NCBI GenBank assembly: GCA_030789695.1 | Contig: CM061132.1 | Location: forward strand, 161,554,817 to 161,618,816 | Source of the DNA: Scilla litardierei | Lineage: Eukaryota > Streptophyta > Magnoliopsida > Asparagales > Asparagaceae | DNA: 64,000 nucleotides | Direction: 5' to 3' | Part shown: piece after piece, positions 1 to 11,200 of the stretch | Layout: every line of letters starts with the position of its first letter | How positions within the stretch are numbered: position 1 is the stretch's first letter | Program-made: the position numbers and the translations under genes | The notes under the pieces: generated by a model | What the model was told of the DNA's origin: nothing | Seen by the model: only the letters and a program-made list of their open reading frames with translations | The model's database searches: none

Positions 1-510
1 AAAGATGCTATCCTCATGCAGCAGTATCGTGAACGCAATTTCACGAAGTTCTCTGACCTGCTCTCTTGCCTCCTGAGGGCAGAGCAGAATAGAGACCTTT
101 TACTGGCCACTCATAACCAGCGCCCGGCAGGCTCAGCTCCTATTCCCGAAGCCCACAGTGTTCACCCCCCGAAGTGGAAGAACAAGAAGAGGGGCAGAAA
201 GAACAAAGGAAATGCCCCTATGAAACCAGCCAATGCTCCTCCCCAGAGCAAGAATAACAAAGGGAAGAAAAACTTCACTTGGATGCGTAAGAACACTGAT
301 ACAGTGTCAAATCCAAAGAAGACATGGGAGGACAAATGTCATCGTTGTGGCATGACTGGACATTGGTCCAGAAACTGTCGCACACCTCGCCACTTCCAGG
401 AACTGTATCAGGCGAGCCAGAAGCCTCCGCCTGAAACAAACATGGCAAATGTGGAAAATCCGACGAAGTTCACTTCCAAGGATTTCGAAAATGACGATCT
501 GCTCGATTGA
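1..510 (+). CDS. copia Gag, C-terminal part (zinc knuckle)
   Basis: The frame is open from the first base of the window to a TGA at 508-510. The protein is basic (lysine/arginine-rich around residues 55-105), followed by a CCHC knuckle of the form C-x2-C-x4-H-x4-C (CHRCGMTGHWSRNC), the nucleic-acid-binding motif of retrotransposon Gag. The tail is acidic and ends in DDLLD. In copia elements Gag forms the cytoplasmic particle that packages element RNA. The N-terminal part lies upstream of the window. The stop and the 135 bp before the protease frame could be a decay event or a Gag/Pol separation device. Confidence 0.85.
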   Translation, partial: KDAILMQQYRERNFTKFSDLLSCLLRAEQNRDLLLATHNQRPAGSAPIPEAHSVHPPKWKNKKRGRKNKGNAPMKPANAPPQSKNNKGKKNFTWMRKNTDTVSNPKKTWEDKCHRCGMTGHWSRNCRTPRHFQELYQASQKPPPETNMANVENPTKFTSKDFENDDLLD

Positions 511-645
511 GCCTCATCTTTATCTATGCTTTTCAAAGAATAAATTGTAGCTTCATATCTAGTATGCTTAATAAAGATGATCTTTTATTTTGAATGTATG
601 CATTTTACATTTCCATCAATAAATTATCATTTTTTGCTTATTTAG
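511..645 (+). other. Non-coding gap between copia gag and pol
   Basis: This A/T-rich stretch contains several AATAAA-like words and ends in TTATTTAG directly before the protease frame, so its right end looks like a 3' splice site. No good 5' splice site was pinned down in the end of gag. It may be an intron, a Gag terminator or a small insertion. Confidence 0.4.
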
Positions 646-3600
646 ATGATGTATGAGTGCCTAGTGGACAGTGCCTCGACGCACACTATCCTTCGCGATG
701 AATGCTATTTCAATAGCATAAGTAAATATGACGGTCCTGTCATTACAATTTCAGGACTGTCCAAAATAATCGAAGGATCTGGTGATGCAATATTATTACT
801 CCCAAATAACACAAGACTAAAAATCAATAATGCACTATTTTCTCCAAGATCAAATAGAAATCTCATAAGTTTCAAGGACATCTGTTTAAACGGATATCAC
901 TTAGAAACTAGAGATGAAAATAAGGTTGAATACCTGTATGTCACTCTTCGTAAAGATGGCCAGAAGACCATCTGCGAAATATTTAAGGGACTCCCGTCGG
1001 GTCTCTACCAAACATACATTCAACCAGTTGAAGCCAATATGACTGAGCACCAGACGTGCCAGCCAATGCCACCATTTCAACTATGGCATAACAGACTTGG
1101 TCACCCTGGATCCATTCTGATGCGACGCATCTTATCTGAATCCCGCGGACATGATTTGAAGAACCAGAAGATTCTTCAGAAAGGTGAATTTCATTGTCCC
1201 CCTTGTTTCAAGGGGAAACTAATAACGAGACCATCGCCCCTAAAAGTGGGTTTAGAGTCTCCTGGCTTCCTTGAGAGGATACATGGTGACATTTGCGGGC
1301 CTATTCACCCCGCAAGTGGCCCATTTCGGTACTTCATGGTACTAATAGATGCATCCACAAAATGGTCTTATGTGTGCCTCTTGTCCACCCGTAACCTAGC
1401 TTTTCCAAAGCTGTTGGCACAGATAATTAGGTTACGTGCTCATTTCCCCGATAACCATATCAAGAAACTACGTCTTGATAATGCGGGCGAATTCACATCT
1501 CAAGTCTTCGAAGACTATTGCCAGGCAACGGGTATAGAAGTTGAACATCCAGTAGCTCATGTTCACACCCAGAATGGATTAGCAGAGTCTCTTATAAAGA
1601 GACTCCAATGGATTGCACGTCCATTGCTTATGCAATCCCAATTGCCGGTGGATGCTTGGGGGCATGCTATTCTGCATGCCGCATCTCTTATCAGGATACG
1701 CCCCTCTGGAGGCAATACATTATCCGCGATGCAACTAGCATACGGCTCAACTCCAGATATAGCTCATTTGAGAATATTTGGTTGTGCGGTCTATGTTCCA
1801 ATAGCACCACCTCAGAGGACCAAAATGGGTCCTCAACGTCGTCTATGAATCTATCTTGGATTTGATTCACCCTCGATTATTAGATACCTAGAACCCCTAA
1901 CGGGGACACATTTAAGGCACGTCTTGCTGATTGTGAATTCGATGAGAAAACTTTTCCAAAGTTGGGCAAACATTCCAAGAAGCCTGAAGCTTCGGAGACC
2001 ATTAATTGGAAAAATAAGTCTTTGTCCTTTTATGATCCGCGTACAAATCTGTGTGAAGATGAGATCCTAAAGATCCTTCACATCCAGAATACAGTACACC
2101 AATTGCCGGATAAATTCACGGACAGCCAGAAGATTGTCCGTTCACACGTCCCTGCTGCTAATACTCCAGCTAGGATTGACATCCCTATAAATGGATGCAA
2201 TCCACCCGCAACAGAAATGGCTGTACCTCAATTGAAAAGAGGACGGCCACCAGGTTCAAAAGATAAAGTTCCTCGAAAGAGGAAGATTCCTGGTGAAAAT
2301 AAGATTATCCCTCCACAGGATACTGAGCTCAGGACAGCTACCTCTCCCCTCCTAATTTCCCCCGCAGAGGAAACATTAGGAGAAACATCATTAAACTTTG
2401 TACGTACTGGGGAGGTACTGGACCGACATAGCACAGTCGTCGACGACGATTTTGCGTTCACTATTGCCGTTCACGTCGCTGAATACGACGATGACGTCGA
2501 ACCACTTTCTCTAGCAGATTGTAAACGCAGAGATGATTGGCCAAAGTGGGACGAGGCGATAAGAGTAGAGCTGGACTCACTCTCGAAACGCAAAGTCTTT
2601 GGACCTGTATTCCAAACACCAGTAGGTGTTAGACCTGCGGGATATAAGTGGGTTTTCATTAGAAAAAGAAATGAACAAAATCTGATCGTCTGCTACAAGG
2701 CGCGTCTTGTAGCAAAGGGTTTTTCCCAAAGACCGAGTATCGATTATGAAGATACATACTCCCCGGTAATGGACACTAATACATTCAGATTCTTAATAAG
2801 CCTATCATCTCTGGCAAGCCTAGAAATGCAGCTCATGGACGTTGTGACTGCATATCTTTATGGCGATTTAGATAAAAAGATCTATATGAAACTACCAGAT
2901 GGGTTTAACTTACCCACAGAGATGAAAGAGATACCTCGGGACGTATTCTCTGTTAGACTACATAGATCCTTGTATGGACTAAAACAGTCAGGCAAAATGT
3001 GGTATAACAGACTCAGTGATTTCCTTGCACAGCAAGGATTCACTAATAACGAAGTCTGCCCGTGCATCTTTATCAAAAGAACGGGAAAAGGATTCGTCAT
3101 CATAGCAGTTTACGTTGATGACTTAAATCTCATAGGCTCTCCAGCAGAGATTAATGAGATATCTGCAAGGCTAAAGCACACTTTTGAAATGAAAGACCTA
3201 GGCAGAACTAAGTATTGCCTTAGCTTGCAGATTGAACACATACGAGGTGGAATCCTTCTACATCGATCCAATTATACCAGGAAGCTTTTAAATAAGTTCC
3301 AAATGGATAAATGTCATCCTTTATGTACCCCTATGGTCGTGAGATCATTAGACGTACAAAAGGACCTCTTCCGGCCTCTGGAAGAGGGGGATGAGATACT
3401 GGGTCCAGAAGTACCCTATCTAAGTGCCATTGGTGCACTTCTCTATCTGGCTAACTGCACGCGTCCCGATATAGCGTTTGCAGTCAATCTCCTAGCCAGA
3501 CACAGTGCAGCGCCTACAAAGCGCCACTGGAATGGAGTAAAGCATCTTCTGCGATACCTCCAGGGTTCCGTAGACCTTGGACTTTACTACCCGAGAGGTG

Positions 3601-4115
3601 CCTCCTCCCAGTTACTTGGTTATGCCGATGTAGGCTATCTTTTAGATCCGCATACGGCAAAATCACAGACTGGTTTTGTCTTTACCTACGGAGGAACTGC
3701 TATCTCCTGGAGATCGGTAAAACAAACCACTACTGCTACATCTTCCAACCATGCAGAGCTCATCGCGATCCATGAAGCGAGCAGAGAATGTTTTTGGCTA
3801 CGCTCCGTTGTCCAACACATCCTCCAATCCACTGGCCTGAAGACCGGTGATCTGGAGCCTACTGCCATATTCGAAGACAACGCCGCGTGCATTGCTCGGC
3901 TTCAGAAGGGCTACATTAAAGGCGATAGGACAAATCACATTTCTCCCAAGTTTTTCTGGACGCACGAGCAGAAGAACGACAAGCAGATTGAAGTTCGACA
4001 GATCCAGTCATGCAACAACTTAGCTGATCTTTTTACTAAGGCATTGCCTAAATGTACTTTTGTAAAGCTTGTAAAGAACATTGGTATGCGACAGTTGAAA
4101 GACCTGCAAGCCTGA
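646..4115 (+). pseudogene. copia pol (protease-integrase-RT-RNase H), broken
   Basis: The protease active-site motif DSASTHT is at about 664, the GAG-pre-integrase motif LWHNRLGHPGS at about 1084, and the integrase core follows (HGDICGP...DASTKW...DNAGEF). Reverse transcriptase has YKARLVAKGFSQ at about 2692 and the catalytic YVDD box at about 3112. RNase H ends with ADLFTKALPK near 4050. Two lesions are visible: a TGA at 1846-1848 inside integrase and a frame change close to 1900-1910, after which the frame runs open to the TGA at 4113-4115. The RT and RNase H half looks intact, so decay is mild. The product would be the element's replication polyprotein. Confidence 0.93.
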
Positions 4116-4299
4116 AGCTTGTACGGATCAGGGGGAGTAACATGTGGGTTGCACTCTTTTTCCTTAAGCTGTTGGGTTTTCCCACTGGGTTTTCCACAGC
4201 TAAGGTTTTAACGAGGCAAACACATTTACTCTGGATCCAGAAGTATCCACCCCTTGCCTCAGTAGCTGAGACCGAAGTGATGAATGTGTAAGGGGGAGT

Positions 4300-4510
4300 G
4301 TTATGAATGAGGGAGGCCTTTGGCCTCCCCTCCTTCATTACCCATTCATTAGGTCCCCCATTACTTAGAGTAATGGGGACCCTTGATCTACTAGAGGCTT
4401 TTGGCCTCCCCACTATGAGATAAATAAATAGAGCACAATGACCTTAGCTATGGTTACTCATTCTTAGCAATGGAATGATCTCTATCTCTTGAGTTTATTT
4501 TCATCCAACA
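4300..4510 (+). repeat. 3' LTR of the copia element
   Basis: The 211-bp segment begins TGTTATGAATG right after the polypurine tract and ends ATCCAACA. It contains inverted GGAGGCC/GGCCTCC words and a short hairpin around TTACTTAGAGTAA. It lies in the sense orientation to the gene at 5287, ending 776 bp before its ATG, so any LTR promoter would read toward that gene. Confidence 0.85.
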
Positions 4511-5286
4511 GTTTAGTCCAATTGGTAGGCCAAAGCCCTTTTTAAACCCATCTGTATATTCTTGAAAAATTTACGTAGGATTTGGACAGACCCGAAAATC
4601 CGGCCGATCGAATTGAGCTTCTATTTGGCTCGGCATGACCCTGTCCGACCCGTTCTAATCACTGACAAGAGGACGGGTCGGTATCCGATCCGATTGGACC
4701 CGAACCGTCGGAGCCCGGCCCGGAAGGTACGAGAGAGAGGCGGTTCACACGAGAGATCTTGGTGTCATAGCAGCCGTCGATCTCTCCACAACCGCCGGGT
4801 GCTCATCATCCAACGGCGGATGAAGAAACCCTAGCCTCTTCTAATATCAAAACCCCTTCCATATCTCATCGAGAAAACCTTTGTTTCTTGCTTCATTCAT
4901 CGAGAATTTGGAGAAATTCTCAGGTTCGATCTCTCGTTTGATTCCAGGTTTATAATCTACAAAAGTTTCCAGTTTGTTTTTGTTTGATTTATTGGTATCT
5001 TTCGATTTGTTGGTGGGTTTGATTTGAAGATGGATAATAGATTACCATAAAAATCTCACCTTTTTCATACGAGGAAACATTACTTTTAGAATACATCTAT
5101 TTGTCACCGAATTTGTAAATATTGGGTCCGTTTAATTCTAAATCGCGAAACCCTTGATTGTTCATATTCATTTTTTTCCTTTGCGAAGCTAGTTTGTTAT
5201 CTATCAATCTTGTCGATGTGCAATTTGGATTAGAGTTTGCTCTATTTTTTATGCAGCGAACTTTACATTGTTGCGAAACCGAAAAC
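4511..5286 (+). promoter_or_regulatory. Promoter and 5' UTR of the RSA1-like gene, with a telo-box
   Basis: A telo-box AAACCCTA lies at 4826-4833; this motif is frequent near plant gene starts. A 5' UTR intron is likely, with donor CAG|GTTCG at 4924 and acceptor TATGCAG ending at 5256, leaving 30 nt of leader before the ATG. No clear TATA box was recognised. The copia LTR edge at 4510 marks the maximum length of original promoter still attached. Confidence 0.55.
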
Positions 5287-8200
5287 ATGTACCCTTCGAA
5301 GGGAAGTGGTGCATACGGACAGCAGGCATATGCAGGGCAACAGGCTTATGGGCAACTTGTAAGCGTAAATCTGCATCTCATATGATTTGGTTTCTGGAAA
5401 TCGGTTGCGGTTCTATATTTGACATTCTATATTTTTATTTGAAGCCTGGAGCTGCCGTTGGAGCTCTGCAATCGATTATGGGTGCTACGCAAGAAGCCGA
5501 TCTCAGTGGATACAAGACTCATTCAGCGGCACAAGGGGCTCAGTATGGTGGCCCTTACGCCGCAGTTTATGGTTCCTCAGCTTTAAGCGGTGCCCATCAG
5601 GTGATCTGATCTGATCCTGCATTGCAATAAGTCTTTCTAGATTTTGATATGCCGGGGAGCATTGCAATTTGGGATGATAATGGACATGCCCAAAGCCCGT
5701 TTGGGCATTTGGGCATGCCTTCTACAAACCCTTCATTAACAAATATGTAAGAAAGATGGGAGCCCAAACGGATGAATGGTTTGTAGAGGGCAATACATAT
5801 TCTTTAATGAATGGTTTGTAGAAGGCATGCCCAAATGGGAGCCCAAACGGGCTTTGGTCATACCCATTATCATCCCTAATTGCAATGCGTATAACTAAAC
5901 CTTCTCTTTAATGCATATATTGAAACCAATTGTTAACTCTAAATTTAAATAGAGGTTTTCAGAGCTCTCTAGTTTAGTCACTGACACGAGTCACTGTGTT
6001 CAGTATGATTTTTTAGTTCCATTTAATGTAGTGTACATTAATAATGTATTGGAGCTCCAACCTATGGACGACAAGATATTTCTATGAGACAAGAATAAAA
6101 ACAAGAATGTGACGATACCTCAACTAATGGGGCCTTTTTGTGATACGAGTGAACTTCAGGAATTGCCTAGAAAGTGTAGGCATCAAGATTATTTCTGCCT
6201 GAAAGATGCATATGGTGCATGAATTACACGAACTGAAACATATGCTGTCATTGATTTCTCCTTTTGTTTTTCACTTTTTCTGTTACAATCTATTTACTTC
6301 ATTTTTTCTTTATTTAAATCTTTGATATAATTCCTCTTGAAGTACACGACATCATGTCAAGGACATCCACTTATCTCATCGGTTCAGCCTTATATATTTT
6401 CAATGGACACGAATTAGTATTCTTTGCAATCTCACCCTTTTCATTCTTTCCTGTTTGCATTTTTTAATCTCATTAAAGGCCGGAAAACTTTCTTTGCAGG
6501 CACAATAAGTAGTCTTCTCTGTAAAGCTGCAAAGTTTTTTCATTCATCAGTATAGTGATATAACTTTTGTACTGTGCGGTTTTCCTGTTGTATTCAATGA
6601 ATACATTCCACAATTGGATGTTAATTCCACTGAAGATTTTATGATTCTCATCTTCCAATTATTCAATGAAGTAGCTATCTTTTCTTTTACCTTAGTCAGG
6701 AGTCGATCCTTTTCATGTGATTCTTCATAGTGTATGGAAAATTGTTCACTGGGGTTTTTATGCTAGGCTTGTGTTTCATTACTGTCATACCATTTGAAAA
6801 TGTTGGTATCCTTCGCACATTTATAGTTCAAGCTGTTGATCTATATGTGTGCTGGCCATTTTTTCAGTTCATTTTTGACATGATCCAAATGGAAGATTCG
6901 ATGATGGTTCTTTGATCCTCTATCTTCATGAAAATGACTCATTATGCATTCTGTGATTCAGAGATGAAGCACTCGCTGAATATATCATTATCACACATCC
7001 TAATTGATCATCTTGGCTCCGGTGTTCTAAAATGCTGTTATGTGGTTGCAGAAATGTATGTGGCTATCGACTTCTAGAAAAGGCCATATATTTCGCTATA
7101 TGTAACCATGCATTTCAGAAATCTTTTGTCAAGCTGTATTTTGGAGTGTGTTTCTGACGTTCATTCACAAAATAAACAGCGGCTTAGTAGTTTTTTTTTC
7201 ATGGTGCAGGCTGGAGGAGTTGGCGGTAAAGGAGCCGCGTCATCTGCTGCACTTCAGAGTCGATACCCTTCAGCTTTACCGGAGTCATCTAAGTTCTCAT
7301 CTGCAGCTTTAGGCTCCAAGTTGGGAATGGATAGTGATGATTATGTTTCAGCAACAAGTCATGGGTATTCTCAGAAAGGAGACCCGTTTTCTGCAGTAAA
7401 GAGTTCTGATTACTCTTCGATGGACAGGAGGCCTTTTGGTGATCAGGCTGCTTATCTTGGGAGGGATTTGCAAAATGATCCAGCTAGGAGATATACGGAT
7501 TCTATTTCTATTAGCCAGCAGCATCAGGTATATTTTTAAATATCTTATCTGTTATCCTGTTATTTATAGGTTTGAATTTTTTAAGAACTTTTGTATTTTT
7601 TATACTGCAGGCTGACATGCATGATCACATGGACCAGGTATTCTAGTTGTTTTTTCTTCTTGCGTCTGACTGATTTTTTTATTATTGTACAAATTATTAA
7701 TTGCCTGATGTTATACTTCATTTAGGCATCACTATTTCGACAACAGCAGATTTTGAAGGCTCAATCACTGCAGAGTTCTGATATGAGGTGCGTCCAGATA
7801 TATGCTTAAGGCACTATCTACTTTCCTTCAACACTATGGTCACATATGCTTTCACGGATAATTAGCTTCAGGTTCATGGCTTTGGTCCTAATCTTATAAA
7901 TTTGGGTGGGCCTGCTCCTCGTGTCTGGATCATTGTGCATCTTTGATTTTAATTATCTTGGGTCAGATCTGATGATAATAGTGATTGTACCACCTTATTT
8001 GCTTTGTTCGTGCCTTTTGATTACTTTTCCACTGAGTAGAATATAAATTTCTGGCAGACAAGCCGAGTACCTTGCAGCAAGGACTGCTCCTATTCATCAC
8101 GGATCTCAGGAATATGGTTCATACGCCGGACGAATGGACATTGATTCTCGCAGTTTACCTATTCTTGGCAGTGCTCCATATGGCAGCCAACACACGGCTT

Positions 8201-11200
8201 CCATTTTAGGGGGAGCTCCGAGGAGAAACGTTGATGAACTTTATACACAAGGTTCATCTAGTGCTGTCTATGGTGTGGGTTTGCCCCCGGGTCGGGATTA
8301 CGCAGGAAAAGGTCTTCATGGTCAATCCCTCGAGTCTGATTATCAAGCATTGTCGCGTGGACATCCCAACCTTGGAGTCTCAATTGTCGATGAGAGGAAG
8401 GATGATAGAGCTTATCGTCGAGAACTTGAGAGGGACGAGGAGCGTCGTAGAGAATTAATACGGGAGAAAGAGAAAGAACGAGAAAGAGAGGAGCGCGAAC
8501 GTCAAAGAGAAAAAGCGCGCGAAAGGGAGCGACTTCTTGATCGCAAGGAGAGGGAGAGAGAACGAGATCGCAAACGTGTATTAGAGGATCGACGGGAGCG
8601 GACACCACCAAGGTCTACAAGGGATCGCCGCGGTTCTTCTTTGCTGAAGGATGAGAGAACTTCTCGTAGAGACTCACCACGTCGTGCCTCACCGCGTCGG
8701 GCGTCCCCGCGTCGGGCTTCACCACGTCGGGCCTCACCACGTCGTGCCTCACCTCGCCGGGTTTCACCACGCCGAGACGCTGTTCATAGGTGGACTTCAG
8801 TATTCCTTCTTGTAGTCTCATTCAGCTATTAATGGGTTGGCTGCTTCATACTGTAGCAGCTTTTTAACCAAAATCTAACCTTTTGTTGTGTTATGCTGAA
8901 GGCCTCGATCACCTGTTAGAGAAAAAAAGAGAGAATATATGTGCAAGGTAAAGTCATGTAGTGCTCAATGATGTTTAGGTCAATTGGTCAAAGTGTTTGA
9001 TTTGCATAACTGTCATGATTGGGTGGTTCGGGGCTCCTTGCAGTCATTCTGTTCTTGTTACATTCTGAAACCATTTTGTCTCATTTAGAAACCGTCAATG
9101 TCATCTTTTTCATATTCACTTTTCAAGTCCTCTACATCATTTCAAGTCACATTACCTTTTGGTCCTTGCAGTCATTCTGTTCTTGTTACATTCTGAAACC
9201 ATTTTGTCTCATTTAGAAACCGTCCATGTCATCTTTTTCATATTCACTTTTCAAGTCCTCCTGTACATCATTTCAAGTCACAGTACCTTTTGGTACATCT
9301 TCATTTCAGATAGGATTGATACCACAATCTTTGAGTTTCTCTTTCGTGCCATTTCATTTCGTACCATGGCGTGCACTTTTCAATTTCTTGATATTGATGA
9401 TCTTTGCACATATCGTTTCAATTGCTCAATGATATTCACACTGCCTTTTTATGTAGTCCATTGGAAAGAATGTATTCTGCAAACAATTTGGCATCGATAG
9501 AAATATGTGCACTTGGTTGGCTCATGTTATGCCTTATTGGTGCTGAATGTTCAAAGCTTTCATTTCATTTTTCATCTGTGATATTACAAAGTAACATATC
9601 AAGTTCATTGTGGTGTTTCTTACCACTTATATTTTTAGTTAATTCTTGTTATTTTGGCAGGTTTTCCCATTCTGTTTGGTCGAGGTTGAGAGGGATTATT
9701 TATCCTTAAATAAGCGATATCCCAGGCTATTTATATCCCCGGAGTGTTCAAAGGTTTGACTTTTTTTGAGATCTGTTTGCCACATTTGTGTTTTGCCTGC
9801 TCAATTATTTGCCTTATTACTGCACTTTATAAAATCAGGTTATTTTGCACTGGCCAAAGCAAACTTTGCATCTTTCACTTCAAACTCCTGTCAGGTAATG
9901 TTACGCAAGAACTAACTTTCTCAGTGAAGTATACATATTTGATGCTGTTTTGTTGCAGACTATTGAGATTCTTTACTCTATCTATGGATCAGCTTTGAAC
10001 ATACTTACGTAGAACTAGATAGCAAAGGTGACGAGAAGGGATTAGTTCCGTCGGATGAGCTGTCAAAATTGAAGCATGGAAATACTGTTTGGAATGCGAA
10101 GGTAAATGCTGTATAGAGTTTCAGTAGGATCATGTACGACCTTGAAACAATTCTATAGCTATATCCAGATGCTGAAAGGCAACTGTTGATTATCTCTGTT
10201 TTTCTGTGCATGTTTTGATACTTTTTTTTGCTCGCTTTATTTTAGTGGTTTTATGAATTAATTTATGCTGTTAACATGAGGTTCACCTTTCTCTTGGTGA
10301 TTGAGCCCTGGTCGTTTGACCATGATACATTTAGTGGATATCACTTTTAGTTTGTTATTAATCATTTCTGTAGTAGTTATAGTCTAGAGGAATATGGGGG
10401 TCAGCAGAAGTTTCCTTCTATGCATTCAAAATCTCTCCTCTCCATGTTTTTTAAATTAATCAGCATGGTTTATTTTATTTTTATCACAATTTATTTTAAA
10501 TTTATCATATATCGAATCTAAATATACCAAGTACTAGTGGACCCCAAGTGTTTTGCTTGGTGATCTAGGGGCGAGAAAAGTAGTATTAATGGGAAACTGC
10601 CAACTTTTCAATAACCCAATGCATGCGCAAATTAAATGGGAGTCACATGACTTCTGGAATGGTGCATCTATGCTTTATGCCATGTAGATCAACATGAATG
10701 GCACCCATCGGCAAGAAAAGAATTGGAGTGTTGATTTTTTAAAAAAACCACCAAGGATGAAATTTTTCTCTTTGGTAGTTGATGCCCATTTTTTATTGTT
10801 TTATTTAGATTAATGTTTATTCTGATTGGATTTGCATCAGTCATTCGAACTGAAGCTTCAAATCTTTATACATTTACGGACTTGACATGTACTAGTGTTC
10901 CTAGCATTCGACTTGAATGTTAGCTACTTTTTGGTTATTTCTCTTGTATCAACTTAGGCTTTAAGTTTTGAGAAATTACTATGAACTTAATATAATCTTA
11001 ATATTACCTGCCATATGTCTAGCTATTCTCATGTTATTTCCTGCCGACTATAATCTTATTATGCAACATGATTTAGCGTACCTTGTCGTGGATGATTTTT
11101 TTGGCAATGATAATTTTTGCTCAAATAATTCTTGCTCCATGTCAAGACAAATTTCTTTATATACACTTCTGATTAGAGGCTGTCTTGTGGATATGTGCTT

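Larger units (their letters stand above)
1..4510 (+). mobile_element. Ty1/copia LTR retrotransposon, 5'-truncated by the window edge
   Basis: The parts run in copia order: gag zinc knuckle, protease, GAG-pre-integrase, integrase, reverse transcriptase, RNase H, then a polypurine tract (AGGGGGAG, about 4291) and a TG...CA LTR. The 5' LTR and start of gag lie outside the window, so LTR identity and target duplication cannot be assessed. The coding part is not intact: gag and pol are separated by about 135 bp of untranslated sequence, there is a TGA inside integrase, and a frame change follows near 1900. The decayed pol of the element at 31401-38228 matches this one block by block, so both belong to one copia lineage. 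Superfamily is certain; lineage name is not assigned. Confidence 0.95.

Noticed and set aside
8231..8821. Extra ORFs in and opposite exon 6 of the RSA1-like gene
   Set aside because: Shadows of the Arg/Glu and SPRRA repeat coding sequence.
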